64,000 bases of DNA, from positions 88,163 to 152,162 of the forward strand of contig JARGNX010000008.1 in assembly GCA_029210045.1 (NCBI GenBank), given 5' to 3'. This stretch comes from Coxiellaceae bacterium (lineage in GTDB: Bacteria > Pseudomonadota > Gammaproteobacteria > Coxiellales > Coxiellaceae). Shown here piece by piece: positions 1 to 7,845 of the stretch; position 1 is the first letter of the stretch; each line of letters opens with the position of its first letter. Under the pieces are notes generated by a model. That model was not told the origin of the DNA. It did not search any database and saw only the letters and a list, made by a program, of their open reading frames with translations. Made by a program: the position numbers and the translations under genes.

Positions 1-72
1 TTCTGGTTCCGGTTCCGGTTCTGGTTCCGGTTCCGGTTCTGGTTCCGGTTCCGGTTCTGGTTCCGGTTCCGG
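1..72. repeat. Glu-Pro coding microsatellite
   Basis: The strand shown is a run of 6-base ggttcc/ggttct units. Read on the minus strand it encodes 12 Glu-Pro pairs at the C-terminal side of the J-domain protein and continues beyond the window. Codons alternate CCG and CCA, so the array is slightly heterogeneous. Confidence 0.9.
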
Positions 73-330
73 TGCGGGCGGGGCTGGCATTGTTATATAG
101 CAGCTATTGTGATCGCGCCTGAGGTTTAGGTTATATCTTTGTCTACCTCTGTCGTCTGACAGAACACTATAGGCCTGGCTAATGTATTTAAACATTTCTT
201 CATGGTATTTGATGCCTGGCTGTTTATCGGGATGATGCATGAGTGCTAGCTTGCGATACGCATTTCTTATATCTTTGCGCGTTGCGCCATCCCCAACACC
301 TAATACTTGGTAGTAATTCAAAACTCTCAT
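1..330 (-). CDS. J-domain (DnaJ-like) protein with Glu-Pro repeat tail, 3' end outside window
   Basis: The frame is open from an ATG at 330 to the window edge, so 110 codons of the N-terminal part are visible. Residues 5 to about 65 form a J domain: NYYQVLGV opening, a basic helix II, the diagnostic HPD in MHHPDK, then a helix III/IV region ending near RQRYN. The HPD loop is what stimulates Hsp70 ATPase, so the protein should recruit a DnaK-type chaperone. After a short Ala/Pro linker the chain becomes a pure Glu-Pro dipeptide repeat that is still running at base 1. GAGAGG lies 6 nt before the ATG. There is no sign of the Gly/Phe or zinc-finger regions of housekeeping DnaJ, so this is a specialised J protein, possibly a secreted one (inference). 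Confidence 0.85.
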   Translation of the reverse strand, partial: MRVLNYYQVLGVGDGATRKDIRNAYRKLALMHHPDKQPGIKYHEEMFKYISQAYSVLSDDRGRQRYNLNLRRDHNSCYITMPAPPAPEPEPEPEPEPEPEPEPEPEPEPE

Positions 331-674
331 CACACGCCTCTCGCTAACTCTCTAGATAGTATTGATTTATTGTTTTCTGTTACAACACTTCAAATATCGT
401 TACTTTTTATATTCATTAATACTAGTATTGTAAGTTATCATATAAACCTTAAGTAAGCATTATGGTAATGTAGTTGTTTTGGTTATTCTGTTTGGTTATA
501 AATCAATGCGTCGTTCGATCAGGACGGGTGTGTGAAGTGTGAAAAAAGTTAACTATCGTTTTTGTTTATAGTATTGGTATGAAAAATTTATAATATACAT
601 GGTTTTATAATGAAAGATTAATTGAATCAAAGTATACTCTCGGCGATAAAGCTTAATAATAAAGGGGTTGTAGT
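331..674. other. AT-rich divergent intergenic region
   Basis: This 344-base gap separates the leftward J-domain gene from the rightward kinase-like gene. It is very AT-rich with many stops in all frames and no credible gene. It should hold the two divergent promoters; TATAAT-like strings occur near 590-600, but I cannot single out a -35/-10 pair with confidence. Confidence 0.5.
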
Positions 675-2531
675 ATGTCACGAATCAGTTCGTTAGGGAG
701 AGGAGTAACCGCTGCACGTCACGTTAATGAGTACAAAAGAAAATGTGAAGTGAGTCCCAGCATTTTTAATCTATTTGATTTATACCTATCTGAGTTGACC
801 TTGGCGACTTATTTCGACGGCGTGGCTACAGCAGATCTTAATCAGGCTAATGTTGAGTTGATTAATGAATATTCGTGTTTAATGGCTGATTATGAAAATA
901 CCATGAGCGCGGATGATTTTTATCATAACCTTAACCACTATATGCAAAAAGATGCTAATGAATCTGATACCAAAGACGTTTTAAAACAAAAACTGCAGGC
1001 CTATGTTAGCAAAGCCGTTGCGGCAACAACCAGTAATGAATTCACTATAGTGAAAGTTCATCACCGTACGGGTAAAGTGCTTGATCGCAAGTTGGGTGGG
1101 CTACGTAAACTAGAACATGATGATCCCAGCATAGCAGACAGAACATCGTGGTATCGTGTCCGTAATAAAAAAACGGGTGAGAGTGCGTTATATCGAGTTG
1201 AGCATGGTACTAAAATAAAATTCCCGGCTAAATCTCCTGGTCGGTGTAAGCGCTATCCTGGTGGTGCTACAGCCATAGTTAAGCAGGGACAAAAAGTTAC
1301 TTTAAGCGAATTGGCTGAATATAAAGAAACAGCTGGCATACCTAAATCAACTTTAAGCAGTGGTGATGCTTCATCACTACCTGAAAAACTGGCGGTTAAG
1401 TGTTACAGTACAACCGATCCAAAGAAAGGGTATCTGGCCGCTGCTGAGCAAGCTAGTAGTTACTATACAAAGTCAGGTCAATTTGCGTCAGTAATGCGCC
1501 ATCATGCAAAAATATTTTTTGCAGCGTCGTGGATTGATGGTATTGAGCTCATGGATTTATTGCTGACAATCCAAGAATCAGGCGATAGGACTGCGGTGAT
1601 GTCAGGGGTTGAATTACTGGTCGTTTATAAAAGATTAATCAACGCAGTCGTCAATTACCACAGGGCAACGGGTAGAGCTGTTATAGATATAAAACCTGCA
1701 AATATGATCGCTGTTCTAGCAGATAACACCAAGCCAGCAGGGCCAGGTAATAAACCAATTAAATTTGCTTTAATTGATTTGGACAATCCGCTCAATATGA
1801 ATTGCTCACCCATGTGGCTTTCTAAGGATGATCGTCAAATTGCCCATGCGGTGCACTCGGATATAAGAGGAAGAATGAGATTTCCATTGGAAACTGATTT
1901 CCGCAGTCTCGCTACGATTCTTGCGGTAAGTTGCTCTCACTTGGTTAATGCACACTTTACATATGCTGAGAAATCAGACAGCTTAGCGCGCATTCCTAAT
2001 TTCAAGACTTTTTTGCAAGGCGTTAAGTGGTACTCAAGCAAACCTACAAAGGAAGCAGTGGCGATGCATGATTGCTTTGACATACTCAGTAACGGCGTAA
2101 ACCCTTTTGTTGCCCCCAGCGATGTTTTGCTGAAAGTTCAGTCTGAGCACGATGTTGTGATTCTTCGCGAGCAGCTGGATAGTAGGATTGCTCACTTACA
2201 AGCTGCTAGCACTCCGCATAGTTTGCTTTTTACTGATGTTCAGAAAGGTCAATTAGCAAAGCTAGGAATCTATAGGGCACGTATTGAAGGCTTGCCTCAC
2301 TACAAAACAAACGCTGCAGAACATATGCGTGAATTAACAGAGATTGCTGTAGCTCTCGTTGATGTAGCTCCTGATGTGGCTGACACATTAGCACAGCAAT
2401 GTTTTTATGCCGATGAATATGCTGCAGCCAGCCAAGCCGCGCTTGGTGATACACGACCGCTCAGTGACGACGTAGAAGCAGCTGCGCGATTGACTGCTAT
2501 GGGGGCGATGGCTGGCGCCGGGAGTGGGTAG
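675..2531 (+). CDS. Protein-kinase-like protein (candidate effector)
   Basis: 618 aa, ATG preceded by AAAGGGG at 661-667. The central part has the order of landmarks of a eukaryotic-like Ser/Thr kinase: an AVK strand with Lys242 (ATP-anchoring lysine), then VIDIKPANMI at 336-345 in the place of the HRDLKxxN catalytic loop (Asp338, Lys340, Asn343), then LIDLD at 366-370 in the place of the DFG metal site (Asp368). The His-Arg of HRD is replaced by Val-Ile and the Gly of DFG by Asp, so it is an atypical kinase. The first 230 residues and last 200 are unassigned; the C-terminus is Ala/Gly-rich. It is convergent with the J-like gene, 8 bases away. Such kinases are common among secreted proteins of Legionella-like bacteria; target unknown. 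Confidence 0.7.
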   Translation: MSRISSLGRGVTAARHVNEYKRKCEVSPSIFNLFDLYLSELTLATYFDGVATADLNQANVELINEYSCLMADYENTMSADDFYHNLNHYMQKDANESDTKDVLKQKLQAYVSKAVAATTSNEFTIVKVHHRTGKVLDRKLGGLRKLEHDDPSIADRTSWYRVRNKKTGESALYRVEHGTKIKFPAKSPGRCKRYPGGATAIVKQGQKVTLSELAEYKETAGIPKSTLSSGDASSLPEKLAVKCYSTTDPKKGYLAAAEQASSYYTKSGQFASVMRHHAKIFFAASWIDGIELMDLLLTIQESGDRTAVMSGVELLVVYKRLINAVVNYHRATGRAVIDIKPANMIAVLADNTKPAGPGNKPIKFALIDLDNPLNMNCSPMWLSKDDRQIAHAVHSDIRGRMRFPLETDFRSLATILAVSCSHLVNAHFTYAEKSDSLARIPNFKTFLQGVKWYSSKPTKEAVAMHDCFDILSNGVNPFVAPSDVLLKVQSEHDVVILREQLDSRIAHLQAASTPHSLLFTDVQKGQLAKLGIYRARIEGLPHYKTNAAEHMRELTEIAVALVDVAPDVADTLAQQCFYADEYAAASQAALGDTRPLSDDVEAAARLTAMGAMAGAGSG

Positions 2532-2539
2532 TGTTGGCA

Positions 2540-3727
2540 TTATGTTGAGGCGTTAAGTGTAGTAGGGCCTGGCTTAGCCTGCTCGTGTGGTCTTTGACGT
2601 TTTGCAGCTCTTTCTTCTGGGCGGACTTGAGGTGTATCACTGATAGATAATGGTTGTGCTGCTTGCGCATTCTTGTGCTGAGCATATTTCGGGTTTAATT
2701 CATGCACTTCGTCTTTGAGGTTAGGGTGTTTATCAATGAATTGATCAAGGAATCTATGGGATGCCTCTTTGTTATGAAAGGGCAGGACAAGCACCTCTGC
2801 TTTTATGTCGCCGTCGACAGTTTTTGTCTCAGTGCGCACCGGATTTTTACTATTATTATAGAAATCATTTGTTGCGTAATGTTCTTTAATAAATGCTCTA
2901 TATTCCTTTTCTACGTTGATCGAGGAAGTTGCGCCAGCTTTATCTGTTGGTTTGATTTTTCCTTGGTTAGTTGTTGTAGCAGCTTGAGCGGTTTCTGAAG
3001 CAATGTCAGGTTTATCTTCGAGTAGCATCGCCTGAGCGTGTGTTATTGGTTGTGTTGCGGTTGATGCTAAATGTTTTTTCATAGCTGCGATTATTTTAGA
3101 GGCGAATAGCTTGTTTTGTTTAGTACTTTGATTAAGAGCTAGTTGAGCCACAGTTGCAATCCAAGTCGCGTTATCCGATTTTTTAGCTGCGGCTGGTCGT
3201 GGTGGTTTTGTTATGTGTATCGTATAAGTTGTGTGAACTCGCAGTCGGGGTATGGTAAATGCAGGTCGAGATCCTCTATTTGGTGTTCGTATCGCTTGCA
3301 GTCTATGTATGTGTGTTTGTTTGCGTTGTGGCGGTGGCGGTGGCGGTGGCGGCGGTGTGGTGGTTGTTTTTGCTCTTTTGGATGTTCTCTCTGTTTCGGT
3401 TTTTTTGCGTTTTCTTTTCTTTTGTTGGGCTTGAGGTTGAGGTTTGTGTCCGTGAGCGCTTTGTTCGTCGTATAGCTTTTTTCTTTCTGTGTCTAGGAGT
3501 ATTTCTTTAGCTGTGTTTAATGTCGCAGCCATGTCTTTGTTGGTTTCTTTTACTTCTAGTCCGTTAGCTTTGCACGCTCTCATTTTGGCGTGATACGCTT
3601 TTTTGATTCTCTTTGAGTCTGCATCTTTTGGAATACCTAATGCACGATAAAGATCGATTTTGTATGCCATTTGATCATAATCTTTGGGTTTAAATTTGTA
3701 TCCACCTTCCTCCGCGTCATCTCTCAT
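2540..3727 (-). CDS. Degenerate J-domain protein with polyproline linker
   Basis: 395 aa, AAGAG 9 nt upstream of the ATG. Residues about 20-90 align with a J domain: DLYRALGIPKDADSKRIKKAY opens it and LDTERKKLYDE closes it. The HPD tripeptide is absent; the loop reads MRACKANGLEV. It is therefore unlikely to stimulate Hsp70 in the usual way. A Lys/Arg-rich stretch and a run of nine prolines follow (bases about 3331-3357 are a GGY-type triplet run on the plus strand). The rest is low-complexity Ala/Thr/Lys sequence with a compact segment near 280-345. It sits close to a true J-domain gene on the same strand, and may be a diverged relative of it. Function unknown; effector-like composition. Confidence 0.7.
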   Translation of the reverse strand: MRDDAEEGGYKFKPKDYDQMAYKIDLYRALGIPKDADSKRIKKAYHAKMRACKANGLEVKETNKDMAATLNTAKEILLDTERKKLYDEQSAHGHKPQPQAQQKKRKRKKTETERTSKRAKTTTTPPPPPPPPPQRKQTHIHRLQAIRTPNRGSRPAFTIPRLRVHTTYTIHITKPPRPAAAKKSDNATWIATVAQLALNQSTKQNKLFASKIIAAMKKHLASTATQPITHAQAMLLEDKPDIASETAQAATTTNQGKIKPTDKAGATSSINVEKEYRAFIKEHYATNDFYNNSKNPVRTETKTVDGDIKAEVLVLPFHNKEASHRFLDQFIDKHPNLKDEVHELNPKYAQHKNAQAAQPLSISDTPQVRPEERAAKRQRPHEQAKPGPTTLNAST

Positions 3728-3826
3728 CTTAAAATACTCTTAGCGTTAGTTGCTTCTATATACCTATTACTATTATATAATAACAATTTACTATTAACTG
3801 GATGTTAAGTCATCTGATGGGTTGAT

Positions 3827-4663
3827 ATGGACCAAGCTTGCAACATAGTATGCGGTGAATTAGAATCCGTACATAAAGCCAACGGGGAAGCGTACAAAGT
3901 GTCCATCTACTTGTTTGTTATCGGATTATTATTAATCGCTGCATGGGCGGGTGCGTTACCGACTCAATTGGCTGCGATGAACCGTCCGCGCAATCACTTA
4001 GTCTATTATGGTGAGGCGTTTGCCTCGGGTACCTTCTTAGGTGCCAGTTTGCTGCATATGTTGCCGGATGCGATTAGCAACTTAAGCAAAATTTCTGTGT
4101 GGGAATATCCCATAGCGACCACATTAACCGGGGTAGGCTTCTTGCTTATGCTGGTGATCGAGCGTGTGGGTATCATATATAAAGACCACAGTGAGCATGC
4201 CAAGCACGTTGAGTGCTCCATTTTGTCATATATTCTTCTGATTATATTGTCGTTCCACTCCATTATTGTTGGTGTTTCGCTGGGTTTAGAAAGCGGCAAG
4301 ATGGAAGCGATTGTGTTGATGGTGGCGTTGATGTTGCATAAGGCATCCGCTGGTTTTGCGTTTGGTATGACGCTGCGCTATTCCAGCTTTAAACATTTAC
4401 ATCGCTACTTGATGATTACTGTGTTTTCCTTGAGCACGCCGCTGGGTGTAGGTATTGGTTTGTATATCACCCATTATGCGCACTTGCAGATCTCTTCATT
4501 GACTGAAGGTATGTTTGATGCGATTGCTGCGGGTACATTTTTGTATATGACGATGCATTTAACGCAGACACGTGACCCATTTCCCATGCCTCAACGGCTG
4601 GCTTCATTGGGTATCGTAATGCTTGGTTTTGTTATGATGGCTGTTTTAGCTTTGTATATTTAA
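3827..4663 (+). CDS. ZIP-family divalent metal transporter
   Basis: 278 aa, integral inner-membrane protein with about eight hydrophobic helices. Two ZIP signatures are visible: LSFHSIIVGVSLGLE with His144 in helix IV, and LHKASAGFAFG with His171 in helix V; these histidines line the metal path in the ZIP family. A His/Glu-containing loop (HSEHAKHVE) lies before helix IV. Family knowledge points to uptake of zinc, iron or manganese into the cytoplasm; substrate cannot be read from the sequence. GATGGG upstream of the ATG can serve as ribosome-binding site. It stands alone, followed by a dispersed palindromic repeat. Confidence 0.85.
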   Translation: MDQACNIVCGELESVHKANGEAYKVSIYLFVIGLLLIAAWAGALPTQLAAMNRPRNHLVYYGEAFASGTFLGASLLHMLPDAISNLSKISVWEYPIATTLTGVGFLLMLVIERVGIIYKDHSEHAKHVECSILSYILLIILSFHSIIVGVSLGLESGKMEAIVLMVALMLHKASAGFAFGMTLRYSSFKHLHRYLMITVFSLSTPLGVGIGLYITHYAHLQISSLTEGMFDAIAAGTFLYMTMHLTQTRDPFPMPQRLASLGIVMLGFVMMAVLALYI

Positions 4664-4673
4664 TTTGACACCC

Positions 4674-4740
4674 CGTCATTGCGAGCCACGAAGTGGCGCG
4701 GTAATCTAGATTGCTTCGTCGTAAACTCCTCGCAAAGACG
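4674..4740. repeat. Dispersed palindromic repeat (cgtcattgcgag family)
   Basis: Imperfect inverted repeat with arms CGTCATTGCGAG (4674-4685) and CTCGCAAAGACG (4729-4740). The interior holds a second pair, a GCGGTAATC-type and a GATTGCTTCGTCG-type segment, typical of mobile REP/MITE-like elements widespread in gammaproteobacteria. It fills the gap between the ZIP gene and the aminopeptidase and could fold as a long RNA hairpin. Confidence 0.7.
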
Positions 4741-4760
4741 ATATATTTAAGAGGTATAAA

Positions 4761-6140
4761 ATGTTAACTTGTTTTACTACAGATGATTCCAATCTGATTT
4801 CGCTTTATCCATTAACTGAAGATCAATATAAAGAATGGTTGCCGCAACAAGACGATGTTATTCAGCGTTGGGCGCAAACGCAGTCGCATGATGCCTCTGC
4901 GGGTAGCTGTTTAGCGTATCCCAATGCGCAAGGTGATGTGGCTTGTGTTGTGGTTGTTATTGATGCGGATGATTTAATTACCTTTGGTAGTGGCGCGAGC
5001 GCACTCCCGGAAGCGCAATATGCTATTCAAGGTGAGTTTAGTGCAGAGCAATTGAATCTAATGGCATTGGCGTGGGGGCTATCAGCCTATCAATTCCATG
5101 CTTATAGCAAAGGCAAAGAACATAAAGCGCAATTGCACTTGCCTGCTGCGGTGGATGCAGACGCATTGGATCATCAATTAACCAGCTATTATTTGGTGCA
5201 GGATTTAGTTAGCACGCCGACAGAAGATATGGGCCCAGCTGAACTAGCTGAAGCGGTGAATCATGTTGCTGATGAATTTGATGCGCAGTGCGAAGTGATT
5301 ATTGGTGAAGATTTATTATCGGCGAATTACCCATTAGTGCATGGGGTGGGTCGAGCCAGTATGAATCAACCGCGTTTGATTGATTTGCGTTGGAAGAGCA
5401 AAGCGACACCGAAGCAAAAAATTACCTTAGTGGGTAAAGGTGTTTGCTATGACACGGGCGGTTTATCGATTAAACCCAGTGGTTCAATGAAGAATATGAA
5501 AAAAGACATGGGTGGTGCGGCGCATGCTTTGGGTTTGGCGCGTTTGATTATGGCGCATGACTTGCCGGTTGAGTTGCGTTTATTAATCCCTGCGGTAGAA
5601 AACAGTGTGGGTTCTGCAAGTATTCGCCCAGGAGATGTATTGACCGCGCGCAATGGGATTACGGTAGAGATTGATAATACTGATGCCGAAGGACGTTTGG
5701 TGTTGGCAGATGCACTGGCAGAAGCGGCGACAGAAAAACCGGATTTATTATTAGATTTTGCTACATTAACTGGTGCGGCGCGTGTGGCCTTGGGTCCAGA
5801 AGTGCATGCCATGATGAGTAATGATGATCAATTAACGCATGATCTGCAGCAATGCGGTCAACAAGTGCAAGACATTGTTTGGCCGATGCCACTGTTTCAG
5901 CCATACAAGCGTTTTATTAAATCGAAAATCGCTGACTGCAATAACATCAACACGTCTGGTGTTGGTTTTGCAGGTGCCATTACAGCCGGTTTGTTTTTAC
6001 AGCAATTTGTTGATGGTAATCGTTGGGCGCATTTTGATATCTTTGGTTGGAATAATGATGCGCGACCAGGCCGTCCTTGTGGCGCCATGGTGCATGCGAT
6101 ACGTGCTGTATTTCAGCACTTAAATCAGATATTGAGCTAA
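4761..6140 (+). CDS. Leucyl aminopeptidase, peptidase family M17
   Basis: 459 aa cytosolic metalloexopeptidase that removes N-terminal residues from peptides using two metal ions. The C-terminal catalytic half carries VGKGVCYDTGGLSIKPS near residue 228 with the metal-binding Lys and Asp, KKDMGGAA, and the family signature NTDAEGRL at 306-313 with the metal-binding Asp/Glu and catalytic Arg. The N-terminal 180 residues match the variable M17 domain in length only. It is nearer PepB than PepA in length, so no symbol is given. AAGAGG lies just upstream of the ATG. No partner gene is evident. Confidence 0.9.
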   Translation: MLTCFTTDDSNLISLYPLTEDQYKEWLPQQDDVIQRWAQTQSHDASAGSCLAYPNAQGDVACVVVVIDADDLITFGSGASALPEAQYAIQGEFSAEQLNLMALAWGLSAYQFHAYSKGKEHKAQLHLPAAVDADALDHQLTSYYLVQDLVSTPTEDMGPAELAEAVNHVADEFDAQCEVIIGEDLLSANYPLVHGVGRASMNQPRLIDLRWKSKATPKQKITLVGKGVCYDTGGLSIKPSGSMKNMKKDMGGAAHALGLARLIMAHDLPVELRLLIPAVENSVGSASIRPGDVLTARNGITVEIDNTDAEGRLVLADALAEAATEKPDLLLDFATLTGAARVALGPEVHAMMSNDDQLTHDLQQCGQQVQDIVWPMPLFQPYKRFIKSKIADCNNINTSGVGFAGAITAGLFLQQFVDGNRWAHFDIFGWNNDARPGRPCGAMVHAIRAVFQHLNQILS

Positions 6141-6166
6141 TTTTTTTAACGTGTGGGAGCGAATAA

Positions 6167-6505
6167 ATGACTCAGAGTAGTGAGAAGAAACGAAACGTTT
6201 TAGGTGTTGTATTTGGTTCAGCTGTTGGTTTAATAGCATCGGTTATTATTACTGTTGCTGCGAACCCTAAAAAAATAGGGCGTGGTGATGCTGGTTTGTT
6301 ATTGCTGGGTGGGCTGCTTGTTGGTGGCTTAGTTGGTTTTGGTATTGCGCGATGTGTTAATCGTTGCAGTCCAGCGCAGTCAGGTGTGTTCAAGTTGCCT
6401 CAGGAGGATGGTGGCAAGGCAGGGTTGTTGCCGGCAAATCCGTTTGGTGAGCCTGAGGCGCCACCACCTAGCGGGCCATGGGGTGGAAGTAATCCTTTTG
6501 CGTAG
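6167..6505 (+). CDS. Small two-helix membrane protein
   Basis: 112 aa. A short basic N-terminus (SEKKRN) precedes a first hydrophobic helix at about 10-32 and a second at about 42-62, both rich in Gly/Ala/Val. After RCVNRCS the tail is Pro/Gly-rich and ends in NPFGEP...SNPFA, two NPF tripeptides. NPF is a ligand for EH domains in eukaryotic endocytosis proteins, which may be chance. GGGAG precedes the ATG by about 8 nt. Not recognised; 26 nt downstream of the aminopeptidase. Confidence 0.6.
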   Translation: MTQSSEKKRNVLGVVFGSAVGLIASVIITVAANPKKIGRGDAGLLLLGGLLVGGLVGFGIARCVNRCSPAQSGVFKLPQEDGGKAGLLPANPFGEPEAPPPSGPWGGSNPFA

Positions 6506-6641
6506 CCAGTAATGTAACGTTAGCCGCTATTGATGAATTAGAGTCAGGTGGCGGTAGAAAATTCTCTAACTTTTCAACCATGGTGGATGACGCAAAGGAT
6601 GATTAAAGTAGTCACTCCGATTTATTCCAATAATAATTTAT

Positions 6642-6670
6642 TATTTAAATCCTAAAAATATTGTTATACT
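6642..6670 (+). promoter_or_regulatory. Candidate extended -10 promoter
   Basis: TGTTATACT (6662-6670) is an extended -10 element; the matching -35 at 6642-6647 (TATTTA, 17-nt spacing) is poor. It lies about 30 nt before the ATG of the next small gene. Confidence 0.4.
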
Positions 6671-6698
6671 CTCGCGCTTTACATTAAGGGAGTAAGGT

Positions 6699-7067
6699 AT
6701 GAGAGTATCGCGAAATGATAAGCCGCGTAGCATCGGTGAAATGCGTTTTATGCTTGGTATGTGTGTGCTTGGAGCGCCGGGCGCATTAGTAGCGGGAGTT
6801 ACCGCAAAGATTGTTTATGATGAAATTCGTCAGTCATGGAGTCGCGATATGGGGCCTACGGTTGTTGCTGTGGCAACGGCTGCACTTACCTTTACTGTAA
6901 TGACTATTGCATGTATGTTAGCGGGTGGTGCGACTTTAAAGCGTTTGGGTGTGAGTGAGTACTCCCCCTGTCGACTATTTGCTTGCGGTAACAAAGACAC
7001 GGCGCAAGCGACAGCTCCTGTTATTAAGCATGATGCGAGGCTATCGGCACGTGCAGCACAGGTGTAA
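6699..7067 (+). CDS. Small two-helix membrane protein
   Basis: 122 aa with AAGGGAGTAAGG just before the ATG. Two hydrophobic segments are seen, about 15-40 (FMLGMCVLGAPGALVAGVTA) and about 58-82, followed by a short soluble tail ending RLSARAAQV. The overall plan, a charged start, two helices and a soluble tail, resembles the gene 200 bases upstream but sequence similarity is not convincing. Not recognised. Confidence 0.55.
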   Translation: MRVSRNDKPRSIGEMRFMLGMCVLGAPGALVAGVTAKIVYDEIRQSWSRDMGPTVVAVATAALTFTVMTIACMLAGGATLKRLGVSEYSPCRLFACGNKDTAQATAPVIKHDARLSARAAQV

Positions 7068-7184
7068 GTCATGAAGAGCGTTATGCTGCCGATTATATAA
7101 TTGATTAATTTAAGGTACGGTTAATATTCTTGCTGTAAGATCCTCATTGATTATGTGAAAAATTGATGTGTATGAGAGGTATGA

Positions 7185-7667
7185 GTGAGTATTATAAGTC
7201 GAGTAAAGTCGGGTGCTTTTACGTTAGTAGAGCTGGTCATCGTTATAGTTATATTAGGTATTTTATCTGCATTAGCAGTGCCAAAATTCATTAACTTAAC
7301 GGGAGATGCTAATAAGGCTACCGTGGGGCAAATTTTTGCTTCTTTCCAGTCGGCGGTTAATTTAGCCCATGCAAAATGGGTGGTAAAAGGTAAACCTGCC
7401 ACGATTTCCATGCAAGGGTCAGTCATTCCTATGACAAGCACGGGTTGGCCCGGCAGTAATGCCATGACAAACACGGCATGTGAGGCGTTATGGCATGGGG
7501 TAATGACCAATAGTACAACGTCGATATCCAGGGGCATTGAGCATTACACTGAAAATTACAGCATTTTTGGCGAGCATTCATTTTGCTATTTTCATTATGC
7601 TAATCCACAGACGCGGTACTTAAAGTACGAGACGGATACGGGTGTCCTTACTGTGGTTAATCATTAG
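7185..7667 (+). CDS. Type IV pilin-like protein (MSHA-type prepilin)
   Basis: 160 aa with a GTG start; GAGAGG lies 5 nt upstream and an in-frame TGA directly precedes it. A short basic leader, MSIISRVKSG, is followed by AFTLVELVIVIVILGILSAL, the class III signal and hydrophobic helix of type IV pilins, and by AVPKFINLTGDA, typical of MSHA pilins. The usual Gly at -1 is Gly-Ala here: cleavage after Gly10 puts the Glu at +6, while cleavage after Ala11 restores +5. Cysteines in the globular part could form the pilin disulfide. No other pilus gene is adjacent, so it may be a minor pilin or an orphan relying on a distant assembly system. Confidence 0.8.
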   Translation: MSIISRVKSGAFTLVELVIVIVILGILSALAVPKFINLTGDANKATVGQIFASFQSAVNLAHAKWVVKGKPATISMQGSVIPMTSTGWPGSNAMTNTACEALWHGVMTNSTTSISRGIEHYTENYSIFGEHSFCYFHYANPQTRYLKYETDTGVLTVVNH

Positions 7668-7845
7668 CTGATGTTACGTTAGGTATATAGCTGTAACCCG
7701 CCATAGCTGTTCTAATTCTGAACTATAATTACCACTATAAAATATGTATATAAATAGAGTGCGTGAGTTGTCGGCATAAACATTGCAGATCCTTGATAGA
7801 ACTGGTATAAATTCGACAGCGAAATTCTTAGCAAAGGGGTTAGTT

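Noticed and set aside
3143-3510. Three rightward open frames opposite the polyproline gene
   Set aside because: Low-complexity Cys/Phe/Val translations complementary to a Lys/Pro-rich coding region; no ribosome-binding sites.
6425-6505. NPF motifs in the small membrane protein as EH-domain ligands
   Set aside because: Tripeptides are too short to support a host interaction without other evidence.
7783-7845. Longer fadE start at a TTG
   Set aside because: No ribosome-binding site; the ATG at 7846 has AAAGGGG at good spacing and gives the family length.
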